Assembly (NCBI GenBank): GCA_030248225.1
Contig: JASANE010019529.1
Location: 1 to 64,000 of the forward strand
Direction of reading: 5' to 3'
Origin: Trileptium ribeirensis
Taxonomy: Eukaryota > Nematoda > Enoplea > Enoplida > Thoracostomopsidae
Length of the DNA stretch: 64,000 bases
Positions 24,044 to 37,730 of the stretch are shown in pieces. Within the stretch, counting starts at the first letter, position 1. The number at the start of each line of letters is the position of its first letter. The notes beneath the pieces are model-generated. The model had not been told where the DNA came from, did no database searches, and saw only the letters and a list, made by a program, of their open reading frames with translations. A program made the position numbers and the translations under genes.

Positions 24044-26770
24044 ATAGATACCTAATTCTCTAATATAATTTTATAACGATCCATTGGGTTTTGAGATATG
24101 TCTCGCTTATAGTCGAAAAAAACCGGAACCCATTAGGTACATAGTCGTCGTTGGACATAACTTAAACTTGGAATAAACCACAAACGGAAGTGAATTGTAT
24201 TAACATACTCGAGCCGTACACTTTGATGATAACGATGTCACTAAGCAATATTCCAAAAGACGTTTATCATTATCACGATTTAATTTTGTACTCTAAAATA
24301 ATGATTTATCTAGCAGACTGCACTGATTATTTATATGTGTGGTAAAAATTTAACTTCTATATTCGTATTGGTTACTTTCAACTGCCTCTATCAAGCATAC
24401 TTACATTCTGGCCCACTTGTACGGGGTAAGAAGTTGGAATCTGTTTTCGGCCTTAACTAAGGGGCACAAGCTTGCTATTAAACTTTAGCGTGAGACGATA
24501 TTTATAGCTATAGTGCGAGCCAAAATCGGACAATGCAAATTTGAGTTGGGGATTCCACAAGAAAAAATGTATCGCTGACAGTCCCAAATTTCACAACATG
24601 AAAAGTAAGAACTCTTCGTTAACACTCAGAATTCTAATGCATAGATTTGTAGTAAATTGCCATTATATTTAATATATATTACAAGATTAGAATACTAAGC
24701 GCCTCGGCCGTCGACTGTTTCACTACCGTAAAAATTATGGTTAAATGACAAATTGAAAAAAGAAGTAAACGAGAACTAGAATTTTTACTGTGTAATCAAA
24801 ATTGTCACTATTGAAACGGAATGAGCTGACTTTGCTGGCGGCAAAAAACCTAAAAATGACTTTTTGTACTGTCTGTGGAACTCATAACTCATCACCGGAT
24901 AGATGGATCTTTATTAATTTTTTCTATTTGATCACGAATTTAGTTTATTTATGCCCTTCCACTAGACGGTAAACCCGCCGAGCACATCTTCCGTGTCAAA
25001 CTGGGACCGCAGAGGGTCAACGAAGACATTTTATGAAATTTTGTCATCCGGGTACCTGTCCTTAACTACCTATATCTCAGCGAAAGCAGCATCCTCTCAT
25101 TGAGAGCTACAATTTTGATGTTAATAATTTTTTGTCATAGCTGTCGTTTTCGAGCTATAACCCAAGTTTAAAAATACCCCGAAAAGTGAAAATTTCAGAA
25201 TTTTTACAAAGTAAATTTTGTGCTTGTTGGGAGTGAACTATGGGATTATAGGGTTATTTAACCCGTTGGTCAAGTTGGCTTTATTGTTTTAAGGTCATAG
25301 TAGCTGTGCTATTCTTCTTGCGGGACGGTGCGAAACCAGATTTGATAAATTTTGGTACCAAAAATAGTGTAACTTCGCCACTTATCCAATATATATGTAT
25401 GTAGGTCAATCGACCGGTTCTATAGGTTTTCAAGGTTGGTAGATATGATAAAAGCAATTGTATTTGCGTGGTATGCATTAAATAATGCAAGTATTAGGGG
25501 TACTACTGCGTAAAATCATCTCTCAAATTATTTTTCTTAAATTTTGTGATTTATAGATTTTAATTCTTTTTGGCTTTATAAAGACGAAATAAAGAGTTCT
25601 TCGGTTTTGATATAATGACTAAAATGACCGCATCGTTGTCATTGAAGTATTGCTGGTATATAATTGCGACTTTAAGCAAGCTTATTCAGTTGACGTTGGA
25701 ACGATAAAATGGTCATTACGCGCAGTGTGCACATACTCCATCCGTTTCCCCTCGTTTTGCGATTTACTAGTATTAGCCGCCACAAGATTATAATTCAGAA
25801 ACGAGCATAATTTTTTTGGAACGTCGGCGTCACACTCTTATGCTTGGATATAACCAAGAGTAGTAAAAGACACAACTAGGCGACTATATGTTTGCTGCAA
25901 AATAGCGTAACGGATTAGGCTTCTTTTCTGTAAAGCTGCGAATTTGATGCAAAAATAATATGTATTTTTAAGAATGTGGTGCAGTAAATGACCAACGGTC
26001 TAGCTTCTCCATTCGCTGAAAATAGGGTCACGGACTGGGGGCCTACTGGTTCAGAACTGGGGAGCGCCGGATTTTGCTAGAGGATAAAATGCCCTGCCTG
26101 GCTGGAACCAGGGCTCCACCGACTTAAAAATATTAAACCTTTCAAACTTTTCCAAATTTAGTATTTTTCAATGAAAAACGTTAAAGTGCTTAAATATGTT
26201 TATATTGATGTTAAAACATTTTTTTACCAAATTTTTTTTGCTAAATTTAATCAAATTTTTAACTTTAGAAAGGATTTTTTTTGTAAAAAATTTGTCAAGT
26301 CTTTATGCCAGCTGTGCTTTTACAGGGGAGCCACAAATTTACGCAGGGAGTACCAGGAGGCATAGAAAAATGCCAGATCCCTGATCCATCCACTTTGGAA
26401 AACTAGTGGTAGCTGTGAATATAGATACTTGAATACTGATTAAATATCCGTATCCTATTTTCTGCGCTACTAGAAATAGAAATTTTCTGCGCGTTTTTAG
26501 AAATAAAACTAAAGATATTTTGGTAACCACTTACGAAAAATTAGTAGGCGCGCAAGACCCATTCGCGACTTTTTCGCCAATCATTTTGTATAAGTGCTAC
26601 AATATCGTTTCAGTAGACACGTTTTGTGAATTATTAGGCTTCCGATTGCAGCTCAGGTGTTCGGTGTCATTACCTTCTTGTATTTTAGTACAGGATTCAC
26701 TTGTTTTTTCTCTAAACTAATGGTACGTTTTTGCAGTTCGACCGTGAATATTTAGTTTATTTGTTTTTAG
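24044..26770. other. Rest of intron 2: no supported gene
   Basis: Only short frames occur here. Near 26040-26110 there is a GC-richer stretch with CTGGTTCAGAACTGGGGAGC and CTGGAACCAGGGCTCC, a weak inverted pair related to words at 14240 and 21630. Poly-T and poly-A tracts around 26215-26290 make a spurious Phe/Lys-rich frame. Confidence 0.5.
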
Positions 26771-27006
26771 CAACCGTTGTCACATCCTACAGTTATAGCC
26801 AATACCGGTATAATGTCTTCGACAACGGAATTTGAGCATCCTCCGAGTATTGATGAGGGTCATATTAACGAAGCTTTCAGTCCAGGCGATTCGTCATTAC
26901 ATCAAAGTCAAACCGCTAACGTTAACGATCTTACGGGTGATCATGATCTAGTTAAAAGCGACGGCCGCGAAATGACTCAAAGCAGTATTAGCGATGATTT
27001 TGTCAA
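26771..27006 (+). CDS. Exon 3 of the six-exon gene
   Basis: The exon follows a T-rich tract ending TTTTTAG and ends before GTATAT, a weaker donor than the others. The 236 bases enter in phase 0 and leave in phase 2. The peptide starts QPLSHPTVIANTG and is polar and acidic (EHPPSIDEGHINEAF, DLTGDHDLVKSDG). An earlier donor, GTGATC after ACGG inside the exon, would leave in phase 1 and could reach the alternative end at 27812. Intron 2, over 9 kb, carries the Merlin element and several arrays. Confidence 0.6.
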
Positions 27007-27052
27007 GTATATAATGTTGCGCTTTATGATTGTCGCTCTAACAATTACCAGA

Positions 27053-27770
27053 ACGTAGTGTAACGTAGTGGAGATTGTGTGTTTCACGGTAAAAGCTTTT
27101 AAATTCCGTCTCTCTGTGTGTGTGATCAGCCATAACTCAGGAACGACTTAACCGATTTTCATGATCTTGGGCTCATACGAACCGGCATAGTCCATTTACC
27201 AGACTGAATTCCCGAGCGGCATAGTACATTCCCGAACTTTTTTTGATTTGGGGTCTGGTTCCGGGGTCAGGGGTCAAAATGTGGTTTTTTTGCCTCATTT
27301 TAGTACTCTTTACGGAAGCATGGTTATTTTTATCTTAACTTTCGAATTTTTTCTCAGGTTGGTTTTATTTCGTAGTCAAATGATAAATGCCGAAGCACAT
27401 TTTTTGTTTTCGATTAAGGCTGTGGTTCTGGAGTTATGGGGTTTGAGGTATGACACCCTCGTGGCTCATCGACCCAAAATTTGAAAATTTTTTCTTACGT
27501 CCTGGGCGGCTGAAAAGTTTCACTGGGAGACTTTCGGGCATGGGAAACTCATTGCCGGTGTTGGTTTTGATCTTTGACTTATGGTTGCATGGATATGGGG
27601 ATATGGCGCCTCCATGGTTCTTGGTCAGAGGTTAAAATGAGGGTTTTACCTCAGTTTAGTACCCTTCACGGAAGCAAGGTTATTTTTATCTTAACTTACG
27701 AATTTTTTCCCTGGTTGCTTTTATTTCATAGTAAAATTATAAATACCGAAGAATTATACTTCATCTAATC
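27053..27770. repeat. Long dispersed repeat family, copy 2 (intron 3)
   Basis: It starts GTAGTGTAACGTAGTGGAGA and holds the same blocks in the same order as copy 1. The internal block GGGGTCAGGGGTCAAAATG ... GGAAGCAAGGTTATTTTTAT is present twice (about 27270 and 27630), showing an internal tandem organisation of about 350-400 bp. Confidence 0.75.
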
Positions 27771-27811
27771 CATTTTTATAGAATAATCATTTCATGAATA
27801 TTTATATTGCA

Positions 27812-27889
27812 GGTTCCACTGATAGTGATGAAAATGTGATCAACCAATGTATAGATTTTATGAAACTTGAGGAATTTGACGTTGCTTAA
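27812..27889 (+). CDS. Possible alternative last exon inside intron 3
   Basis: After TATATTGCAG an open stretch encodes STDSDENVINQCIDFMKLEE and ends FDVA with TAA at 27887-27889. The acidic composition resembles the main gene. It needs a preceding exon leaving in phase 1. The main exon 3 donor leaves in phase 2 and would give an immediate stop, but the internal GTGATC donor of exon 3 would fit. An AATAAA occurs near 28312. Confidence 0.3.
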   Translation, partial: GSTDSDENVINQCIDFMKLEEFDVA

Positions 27890-28036
27890 TACCTTGTGGA
27901 TTGATCTTATTCACTTCATTACTTTTCAAAAATGTCAATAAACAAATGCGTTTTACAACAGTGACGAAAGCCGAAATTGTTGTTTTTGAAGCCACTGTTT
28001 TCTGGCAATAGTGAAAAATTTTTGCGAAAATATACC

Positions 28037-28243
28037 ATGATTTACCCCGCTCAGGAGACAATAAGAAAGCAAATTCTCATGGATGAGCGTCGTAGTACTT
28101 CTGTTCGCAAAACGTTTTCTTATATGGTTGTTACTTTGGTTGTAGCGGCTGGATACGTACTCCGGGATTTGGTGGACTACTGCTTCGCGTGGTTCCACGA
28201 TCGTGTAACCCCTGAAATGAAATCGAACTCTGTGTTGCCTTAA
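28037..28243 (+). CDS. Small ORF (68 aa) with one hydrophobic segment, in intron 3
   Basis: An ATG-started frame encodes 68 residues. Residues 1-28 are charged (RKQILMDERRS), residues 29-41 (YMVVTLVVAAGYV) are hydrophobic enough for a membrane segment, and a polar tail DRVTPEMKSNSVLP follows. Base composition is more balanced than the surrounding intron, which suggests present or past coding use. An AATAAA follows near 28312. I do not recognise the family; it may be a separate small gene nested in the intron, an alternative exon, or a retro-copied fragment. Confidence 0.3.
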   Translation: MIYPAQETIRKQILMDERRSTSVRKTFSYMVVTLVVAAGYVLRDLVDYCFAWFHDRVTPEMKSNSVLP

Positions 28244-29059
28244 ACTTAGCGATGGGTTTTAGTGGGCTTTCCAGAGTTGCTTGACCCGGAATGTTCTGCT
28301 AACGTAAGCCTAATAAAAGTTCCTATTTGAGGATAATCGTTTTCGTTCTTGATTTGAATAAAATCTTAGTATTATCGCATTTAGTTCTCATGTTTGCAAG
28401 AAAACAGTTGCTTCGAAAAGCCAGGATATTTTCTTTCACGGCCGTATAAACTAATTTTTTTCCTTATTGACGTTTTCAAATGTTAAAAAGCCTTTTATAA
28501 AGTAAATCCACGAGACGTTAGCTTCGTCAAAGTACTCTGATCTGATACTTGATAACTGGGTTGACCACATTTTCAGTACTAAAAGAAGACAGAAATTAAA
28601 GAAGGCTCATATTTTAAGACTAAATTTGAAAAACCATCTGGAGGTGGGTAGCTGATTTGTTAGAAGTGTTGAAGAAAATGAAGGCTATATAGAAACTGTG
28701 ATCTGAAACTGCAGTTTGAAACACATTTCGCGCTTACAATAGTGTGGAGACATTTTGTCACACGTTAACCTCCTGTGGAGCTTGTTTTTGCTCGTTGTCA
28801 TGAAGACATTTCGATTATGTCAGATTGCTGAGCTAAGCTAATGGTGCAACCGTATAGTGGTGAAATTTAACAATTATTTCCGTTGTGTTTTTATGGTGAC
28901 ACACATAACTAAACTTTGTTTAAGCGGATTTTAGCTTATTAGAAATAGTTCATTTGAAGCTTTAAATCTCTATTTATGTCCTTTCGTTAGGCACAAAAGC
29001 CCGATTGCAACATCTTCCGTTCGAAAAAGGAAACACATTATTTTTGTATTTCGACAACA

Positions 29060-29560
29060 CTGTTGATCCGCAAGCACTTGAGCTTTATGCGAGTTTAAGT
29101 CCATTTTTAGACCATTTATATTTTGTCGCAAATCACTAGGCAGGAACCGTTTGGCTGTGACTTAAATAGCGACATAGTTAACAAATCGTGGACTATGGTG
29201 TACATAAAAATAATTATTAATATACTATGGAGTGTTGGTTTGATTAGCGTTATTTCTTTGTGCCTTATTTGTTTAGTAGAGGTCGATAAATTTATATAGG
29301 AATATTAATATAGTTAAGCAAAGATTCCTGAGTGAGCACTACAACAGAACATATTTCGCTTTTGTAGCATACAAATGGCATCAAGAAAATGTTTCAGTTA
29401 TGGTTTAGTCTACAAGTTAATTTTTATGAGAAATGAAAAACTTTTATTTCCAATATATGGCATGCAGATATCCTAAAATCATGAAACCAGAACTTCGATT
29501 TAAGTAAAAATTAATCGAAACCCGAATATTGCCGGATCCGAAGTTGGAATTCCAGCAACT
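29060..29560. repeat. Dispersed repeat, copy A (partner at 54120-54500)
   Basis: Shared landmarks with 54120-54500, in the same orientation, include TTTGTCGCAA...ACTA(G/A)GCAG, ATAGCGACATAG/ACAGCATAGCTAACAAA, AGAGGTCGATAAAT and GTGTTTCAGTTATGGTTTAG. Similarity is moderate and interrupted. No coding motif was seen. Confidence 0.6.
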
Positions 29561-30889
29561 TGCGGGACACAAATCAATTATACTTGTTAGACGTGTAATA
29601 CAGAACAAATTTGCAGCGCTTTGTCCTTACATGCAGAAGATTTGGAAACACATCTGTGGCCAGGATCTCCGAGATTTCATCAGAATTATGAAAATAGAGC
29701 TGTCATGAAATGCCGTAGAATTTGATCTAATTAGAGTGGGACCGGTTTCTTAAGTGTATGAACTGATGGGCTATTTGGTCTAAATTTGATTAAAAGGATA
29801 TTGGTTTCTTTTTTGTAATTCTGTATACGATTAGTTTTTTTCAGTTATTTTTTCCGCAAATTCTTTATCAACGCTGGAAACAATTATTATCTCAACGGAA
29901 AAACCTACATACACTAGGGTAATATACGGAAAACTTGCTAAGCAGAAAAATGTACTATTGTTAACTAATCTAGGAATCTTTGTTATGCAGTCGCATGAAT
30001 GTGTTTCATTACTTTTCTTGACATTTTATGATGTTTCCGTCTTGACATGTGTGCCATCTAAGCTCGTCCCATCGTCACATTTTTGTATTTTATCCTGGGG
30101 AGAGTCCAAAGCGTTGTGATAAATGTTTAGTTAGTAGCGTTATCCAGAGTTGAAAGGAGTGAATCCAATATTGTAGTGAATTTGGTAACGTTGGTCGTAC
30201 TACTGTCATTGTTTGTATCAAAATCCAGAACGATAAAACCGGTGAAGTATCTACGCATGTTACATTTTAATTTAGTATGTTTTATTACAAGGGCAACTTT
30301 TCAGCGGACCATTGATGTACTACAGAGCTCGCCACAGTGTTTACCACTGTCCGGGTTGTTGGTCGCTCGCAACTTGCTCGTGGAAAGATCAAAATGTTAC
30401 TTTTAAATTTTATAATAATTTATTGTCGCACTGACCGCTCGTTTCTAAAGCGACACTGAATTGTGATGAGTACTGACGTTGTACTATGTTTCCCGGCCAG
30501 AAATATTGTTGTCTTTTACTGCCATGGTAACCTTGATACACCGTATATGTAGAGTCACTGCACACGAAATTACAAATGAATTGAATTGAAAATGAAATGT
30601 TGCTGTATACATACCTTGTGTCATTTTTGCAAAGCTGGTGTATTAAGCTATGAGCTCGTGTGACTGCGACCCAATTTGTGTACCCATTTTTAAAAATATT
30701 ACTTTAAATCTTAAGGCTCTTTTCAAAAACAAATTGTTGCGACATTTCAGCTAAATAATCAATAATTACATGTATGCGTAAGCTGGTGTTTTTCTATAAA
30801 AAAAAATAAATGCTTTAGTACGTTAAAAATAATTTTTGTCGTATAGTGTTGTCTTGGGCGTGTTTTATTGTTTCCTTTATGTTTTGTAG

Positions 30890-30974
30890 AGCCGAAATTC
30901 CTGATGATAGTGGTTTGGGCCACAGCATGCCGCTAGAAGCTGATTATACACATCATGTAGAACAATCGTCGGAT
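30890..30974 (+). CDS. Exon 4 of the six-exon gene
   Basis: The acceptor is TTTTGTAG and the donor GTGAGT. The 85-base exon enters in phase 2 and leaves in phase 0, which fits exactly between exons 3 and 5. The encoded piece AEIPDDSGLGHSMPLEADYT is again acidic and His-containing. Confidence 0.6.
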
Positions 30975-32962
30975 GTGAGTTCTGTTCTCTCGTTCTTCTT
31001 TTAGTTTATGTGATTATACTGTTGTGCCGGTATTAATGATTAACCGCTAGTAATAATAGAAACTGTGCTACTTGCAACACAATACTAGCATTTTCTGCAA
31101 TTAAATTTATGAAATTTTATGTTTTGATCCGTGAACTAACATTATAATTATTATTACAGAATCTCTCAAAATTTACAGAGACTTTGTGGAGTAGTGGTCA
31201 GCTGCTGACATTTGCATGTACTATACTGGTAACATTTACAGTTAAAGTAAAAGTCTGCTATTATAATGTTACAATCGTTATTACTTTTTGAAGTAATATC
31301 TAATAGAACTAACAAATTCAGTATCTTGTTTGAAATGGCTGACTGTATCTTTTAATAGTTTTAAACTGTTGACTAAAGTGGCATTTTCTGCCTACCATTT
31401 TGTTTTGACACGGGATATTAGTAATGCTATTAGAGCACAAAGCAATAATAAAAATATTCCTTTGTGAAATAGGCTTTCACACTCAAACAGGTCCGATCTA
31501 CATGCAGTGCTCGGCACAATTTTGACTGATGCCTTAGAAGCAAGCGAACGGCGATTGAACAAAAAAGTAACTATAAAATAAAATTTCATTTTCCATCGAG
31601 CAAGTTGTGAGTGGAGACAAGCGTTGCAACGACCGAGTAGCGTTTAATCATGGCGAGTACTGTACAAGCTAGTGCTATGATGAAAATCCATCTTGCTGAT
31701 TTTCGCCAAAACAGTATACTGTTTACTGTTTTACAAAGGTTAAATTTCACTGCTCACCATGTGGCAAGCTTCATTACACGTTTTATTTCGCGATATTCTT
31801 GATAATGTTGCGTACTTCATAAATCGTAGGATGTTGTATGGCACTATGAAAGGGGGCATTTAGGTTTGATAGCATAACAAAGATTCGCCAGGTTTATATT
31901 CAGGCGATCTCAGCGTAGTTTGGGTTCTCGGAGAGAACCCACAAGCCAATTTTTACTTGATGTTTTGAAACCAATCATTGGTATACCGAAGAACTAGTAC
32001 GAGTATGAGGAAAATTTTTTATGATTAACGGTTGATATTAACGCCCTGCTCGGAGTTGATGCCACAGTCTGTCCCATGGTCTGCTCAAAATTTAACCATT
32101 TTTAACGGGTTAGTTTTTGAAATATTTTATGATGTTTTTACCAATAATTGCGGTCAACTACAATATTCAAATTGAGATGCGTGCAGCTTACTGCGTAGTA
32201 TTAAATTAGTCACAAAATTTAGCATTTTAGCTTTATTATTTTTGTTCAGAACGGCGATTACCTGGGCCAGTTTTTTTGAAATTTTTATGCAGTTTTGAGA
32301 CTAACAGTTTCGAAGAGATGCATGTGGTGGCTATATACACATGTATCAAGTATATACACATGTATCAAGTTAGTAACAAGATTTATGAAATGGCGGCAAA
32401 CTAAAAGTGTTTTTCTTTATACAACTGGAGACCTGTAATATTTACAGCATTGTTGAGGAATTATCGAGCTAGTTTTTTTTGTCATTTTAGCTGTTGTAAC
32501 TTATTTGAATATTAGCCCACAATATTTTGTTGTATCTTATTGCCGGATTGACGTAATTAAATAATAAAATATTTTGTAATGTTCAGTCGTTTGAATGGCA
32601 AGTACAAAGTTGGGGGGGGGCGGCATTTTCAGCTGTTCACGGCAAAACGGAGGTACCCCCGGCTCATACCCCACAACAAAAATTCGGGTACGCCCGGCAC
32701 AAAGCCCCACTGCTGAGAAAAATAAACGTCTAAACGCGACAAAATCCGGCCAAAAAATTGGCCCCGGCGGGTGAGCCGGGGGACCCCGGCTATGATTTCC
32801 GAGGTTTGGACTAGCCAGTTTGATATATAATATTGTAATTTACCATATGTTTAGATGTATAAAGATAATGGCGACAACAAAGCTTGAAATTGAATTAAGG
32901 GCAAATCAAAATTACATACTTTTTTAATGCAATCTTTATTATTATTTATGTGTTATTTTCAG

Positions 32963-33090
32963 TACGCGGCGGACCATGACCACGTTTCAAACGGCGCGAT
33001 TGCTCACCATCGTCCGTCGGATACCGCTTCTGAACCGGTACCAATTCCAAAGAGTATGGAAATGTCAACTGATTCTCTTGGAGCTTTCGA
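32963..33090 (+). CDS. Exon 5 of the six-exon gene
   Basis: The exon begins after TTATTTTCAG in phase 0 and ends before GTAGGT in phase 2 (128 bases). It encodes YAADHDHVSNGAIAHHRPSD and a Pro/Ser/Met-rich tail ending GAF. If the donor is not used, a TAG stop follows one codon later (GAG TAG), so intron retention would give a shortened protein. Confidence 0.6.
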
Positions 33091-33363
33091 GTAGGTAGTA
33101 GCTGAATCACTTTCCGGAGTATGAATGAGTTTGGTATAGATTGAGTAAAGTGCTTCAGATAGTTTTATACGTGATAATATATCATTGTAATTACGTTTTA
33201 TCACTGTCTCATATTAAGAGATTCATTGAAAGGTAGACACTGTGTTGCGCAGTGCACGCCAGAAGTAAAAACTGCTCGCTCCAGAGACAACTTTTGTTCG
33301 CTGATGTGAACTGTGCTTGAAAATAATTATAGAATAAATAAATATTTCGTTTGACCCACAATA

Positions 33364-33531
33364 CAGTGCTTCTCAAGAACGACTATCGCACGCCAAAGAC
33401 TGGCTCGATTGAAATATTTGTTCCAGAAATAGAATTTGTCATTATTTTCGAAATGTCGTGCGAGCCACTCGCGCGCGGCTCGCTTAATGCTCGACCGCTG
33501 GAAAGGCGACAGTCATTTCTGGCATGCACCG
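33364..33531. mobile_element. Small mariner-like MITE, degraded (168 bp)
   Basis: The ends CAGTGCTTCTCAAGAACGAC and its imperfect reverse complement GTCATTTCTGGCATGCACCG are flanked by TA on both sides (33362-33363 and 33532-33533). TA duplication is typical of Tc1/mariner elements. The interior contains GCGAGCC/GGCTCGC words like the related element at 37731. Confidence 0.5.
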
Positions 33532-36500
33532 TATTTGCAACGGTACGCTGGTCACGCTCAGTGTCTAAGTTGAAACTTGACCGATATCTCCATTGGGGAA
33601 TGCTGTTGAAAAAATTTGTTTAGCTAGTTTATGCGACTAAGTATTGATATGTGTGTAGATTTTTTTATTAAACTTGTATTTTCGTTAGCTCAGAACGCGG
33701 ATATAGGCAAAAATGTGATTAAAAATTTAGTTATTCAATATATAAATAATTACATACACAAATTAAATGGGGGGGCGGGGTTTCATTAAATAGTGCTATG
33801 CGGAACAAAATAAATTTTTTCTGTCTATGGTCAGGACCGGACTTAACTAGCTAGAGGCTCCCTCACAGCCCTAAGGGCCAATGTAACTTTTAGGGGCGGA
33901 AGTGGGATTGTGCTATTCCGGCCACGATATACTTAGCTTAAGCCTCACCTCAACCTAAGCAAACGTCCCCACATGGGCCATATACGAAGTCTAAGTCGAG
34001 GGCTGCTTCCCGCGGAATTCTCAGCGGTAACCTGTTCTATGTTCTAACGTTATAATATCCACTATCGTTTTTATAATGTAATATTTCCGTTTCTAATACT
34101 ATTGCAGATAATTTGGCTAGCAACTGGCACTAGCCGAACATTTACTGCAACAACATTATTTTCAGGGAGGATCCTAACGTTATATTCTTAAAAAAGAGCA
34201 GATCACTGCGGAAAGTTTGAAGGTCGGTACTCTCCGACTTAGTGTTAGGCTTAATACATGTATGGCTCAGTTGGCCTTATGTTAGGCTAATGTTCAACCT
34301 TAGGGTTCGTGTGTCGAGAACGGCACAGTCTGCATACTTTGCCATTGGCCATTTTCACTATAAGCACACTCCATTGTATTGGTCTCATAACAGCGTTTAA
34401 TAAAAAATGTTCCGCTACAAATAATTGGAAGAAATAATAGTTTTGTATAGAACCAAACAGTGAAACTAGAAAAATGCGTAGCAGGGAAATAAGAAAACTG
34501 AAACCCAATACAATTTGGTTAGCAACACAAAAAATGTTAAAAAGGTATAAAATGTTTTCGTTTTTAATAATTATTACCAATGCAGGCACTTCTGCAACAG
34601 TGTGTAGTGTTATATGAACGATGCAGTAGTACATTTAGCAGGAAGAATTATTTAACATCGCGTATAATTCTTTATTTGACGAACTGGGCCGATAGTAGGC
34701 CCCAGCTTGTGCGGTAGGCCCCCATAGTGGGGAGGGAGAAGGGGTAGGGAGGTCTCCTGGTGCGGCTTTGTCTGTGTTGCCATTCATAATAATTCAACAG
34801 TAGAGGGGTAAATTTCTTGTTAGACGTAGCTAATTGGCGTTTCGGGAATAATATTGTTAAGCTCTGCGGCTATTTTTGGATAAAAATGTTTCAATAATTA
34901 CCAACTAATAATAATCCACCGCTGGTTTGAAGCTGATCGAAAAAATACTGTCTAGCGATGTTTTCCAGTGATCTTTTGGAAAAGAGGATTGGGCCAAAGG
35001 GTTGCGTCACGTGGTTTTGAATTTAGCATGAAGTTGCTGAATAAGCGCGTTTTGAGGATTAGATCTAATTGATATTTTTGATTCGGTTTTTTTTGCTGGG
35101 ACCGTTGGGTTTCCGCAGTTTTGCCATGTGTAACCATAAGATACGAATTTTGAATTATGTTAGTGTGCGGAATACGCAATGGCAGTGACGCTGTTTCTTT
35201 TAAGTTCAGCCGTTTCAGAGGTATATCTGATATATTAGCTAAACAAAAAATCATTATTTTATTGCGGATTTTTCCATAAGTAGACGACAAGTAATTTTGT
35301 AGCATTTTTGGTTCCGTTTGTAGCACAGTCGCTTTTGTCTATCGCACAAAATACGGATTTTGGCGCCTGGTTATTAATTTGATGAATTTTTGCACACCAG
35401 TAAACATCCAGTTCACACAAAAATACTAATTGACAATATATTTAAAAAAAAATTCTATTCCATAGCTTATCTGTAATAAAAATCAGGTAGTAGTTTGTCT
35501 TTGCTTTCAATGTGACTAAAAAGCTAATTACCAGATTACGTATTCGGCAATTTGATTACTTTAGTGTTTTCGATTAAAAATTGAATTTTGATAATATTTT
35601 CATTATCCATTCGTTTGCGTAACTGTGCGGTTCTACCATTTCGGGGCCTAAGGCAAAATTGGAACACCTTTTTATGTTCCGTGGAAAAATATAACTAAAT
35701 AAGACGCCTCCCTTCATTAGTGAGTCTATAATATTGCAGTTATCCTTGTTGTGGCAGTTAATGCAACTCAACCATATTTATTTGGAGTCGAATTTTTAAT
35801 GTGAACTCTATTATAATTTTGGTCTAAGCTCCTACTATGTACGGTTCTGCCTACGATTAATTATACTTAAAATTCGCCATTTGTTTGCCTCATGTTAATA
35901 ATTGGAACTGACGTGACAACAGGAACTTTTTTGTTTTTTTATAATGTCCTATGTTAATCTAATGATTTGTATATTATTCTAATACTGTAGGTGCCCTGGG
36001 TAATTTTCTGAGTTTCTAACATTTTTGCTCATATATTTTAACCATTTTCTCACCATTATATTTATCATTATACTTTCGAACTTTTGCTCATAGTTGTTAA
36101 GCTACGCGGGGAGGGGGGCGCAGAGCCTCAGGGGCACAAAAAATCGTTTAGGGGGTAACCCACTACACTCCATGGATTAGTTTTATACGTCGTGTATTAT
36201 ATATGTATGTATTTTCTGGAATGAAAGGTACTCAAAATACAAGAAAGTCATGTGTCAACAAGAGTTGGTAACCCGACAACAACCCAAGGATTGGTAACTC
36301 GCCACAGTGAACCATTAGGCCACATTTTCAACAAGACGTCCGTGGGTCAAGAATGGCGCTGACAATTGCAATAATAACCTCTTTTTGCGAGTCTATTTCT
36401 GTTTAAATAATACTTTGTTGACAGAGCAGCCGTTTCATGTTCCATTTTTTACCATATGGGTTTCGTATGTATATATACTTGTCGGGTGTGACCGAGTGGC

Positions 36501-37050
36501 TTATTAGTTTATTTAACAACGCTTAACGCCGTGATTTCGTTGTGAAAAACCCACGTTGGGTAATTTGTTATCCCTATTTGGTGATGGAGGCGCTAAAGTG
36601 CTAAATTTTGGCAATAAAAACATTGAAATTATTATTGTTCAATAATTTAGCTGTGCGTAAATTGCTATACGGATCTACATGACTTCCTGGATGTGAAATG
36701 CGACAAAAGCAATTCAGTCGTTTTATTGTCATTTAGTGCACCAATCGTTTAGTTTCAAACAGAGTGAAAGTTGGACGTTTGAAATATTATACTCGCCAAG
36801 CGCTATTCGTTCTAAATGTTACAATTTTATTGGAATAAATTGTTAGAGGTCTGGTCGATTTCGTGCATTTTTAAATTTTTTCAATACTTGTTGGTTAGGT
36901 CAATAATATTGTTCGATAATAATATTCGATGTTCGTTCTTTTCAAAATGGGCAGTTGTCGCTGGCGAGTATTGTTTGTATTTTTCAGAGTTTCGATTTGT
37001 AAATTTTTGTATGTTTCTGTTTTTGGTCATTGGACCAAGAAACAAAGGGT

Positions 37051-37400
37051 TCTAATATTGTAGAAACGGAGCTAGCGAAGCAAAGATAGGGGACAAACCC
37101 ATGGGAATTGTTTGTCTGTCCCTGTCATTGATAACGCATTTTCGGATTGACAGATTTGGACAATTTTTTGTTCGATAGAAAAGCGATGACGATGTGCCCT
37201 TTACTTGAATGCGAACAGCACTGATCCCACCTTCAGGGTCAAAATGGCAAACAGGTTTTTAAGGGTACTTTGCCAAATTTGACCACACGGGCATCAGTGT
37301 TTCACAGTCCATATCTCGCGATACAGGTTTCACATCAAGATAGAGACCAGCTCATCGAGATCTAAAACTTTTCTGACCATAACTTTTTGTGGTCCACTCC
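37051..37400 (+). repeat. Dispersed repeat upstream of exon 6 (inverted partner at 39830-40198)
   Basis: Shared words on this strand include GATTTGGACAATTTTTTGTT, GACGATGTGCC, GGGTCAAAATGGCAAA and CACGGGCA. The same words occur on the minus strand at 39830-40198. The two copies enclose the last coding exon. Confidence 0.7.
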
Positions 37401-37730
37401 TTGGGCTGCTGGGGGCCCGATGTGGTTCGCTGATCCTTTGCCAGAAAGCGATTCTTCAAATTTCGCCGTGTTATAGCATGTTTTTACATTACAGTGAGTG
37501 TCTATCGTGTTATCAAGTATGTTGAACACCATGGTTTTGCTAACTAGAGTCCATTTGACTAAATATACCTTTTCGCGGGGTTCAGTCGACGAACCCGGTT
37601 TCCAAAATGTAATGTTTTCAATTATCTGATTATGTATTGTGTGCAGGGCATCAATAATGGTCTATGTATAGGTACATATTTCTGAAGGCTGAGGAGGATG
37701 GTTTAGTTATATGCGCATCAACACAAAATA

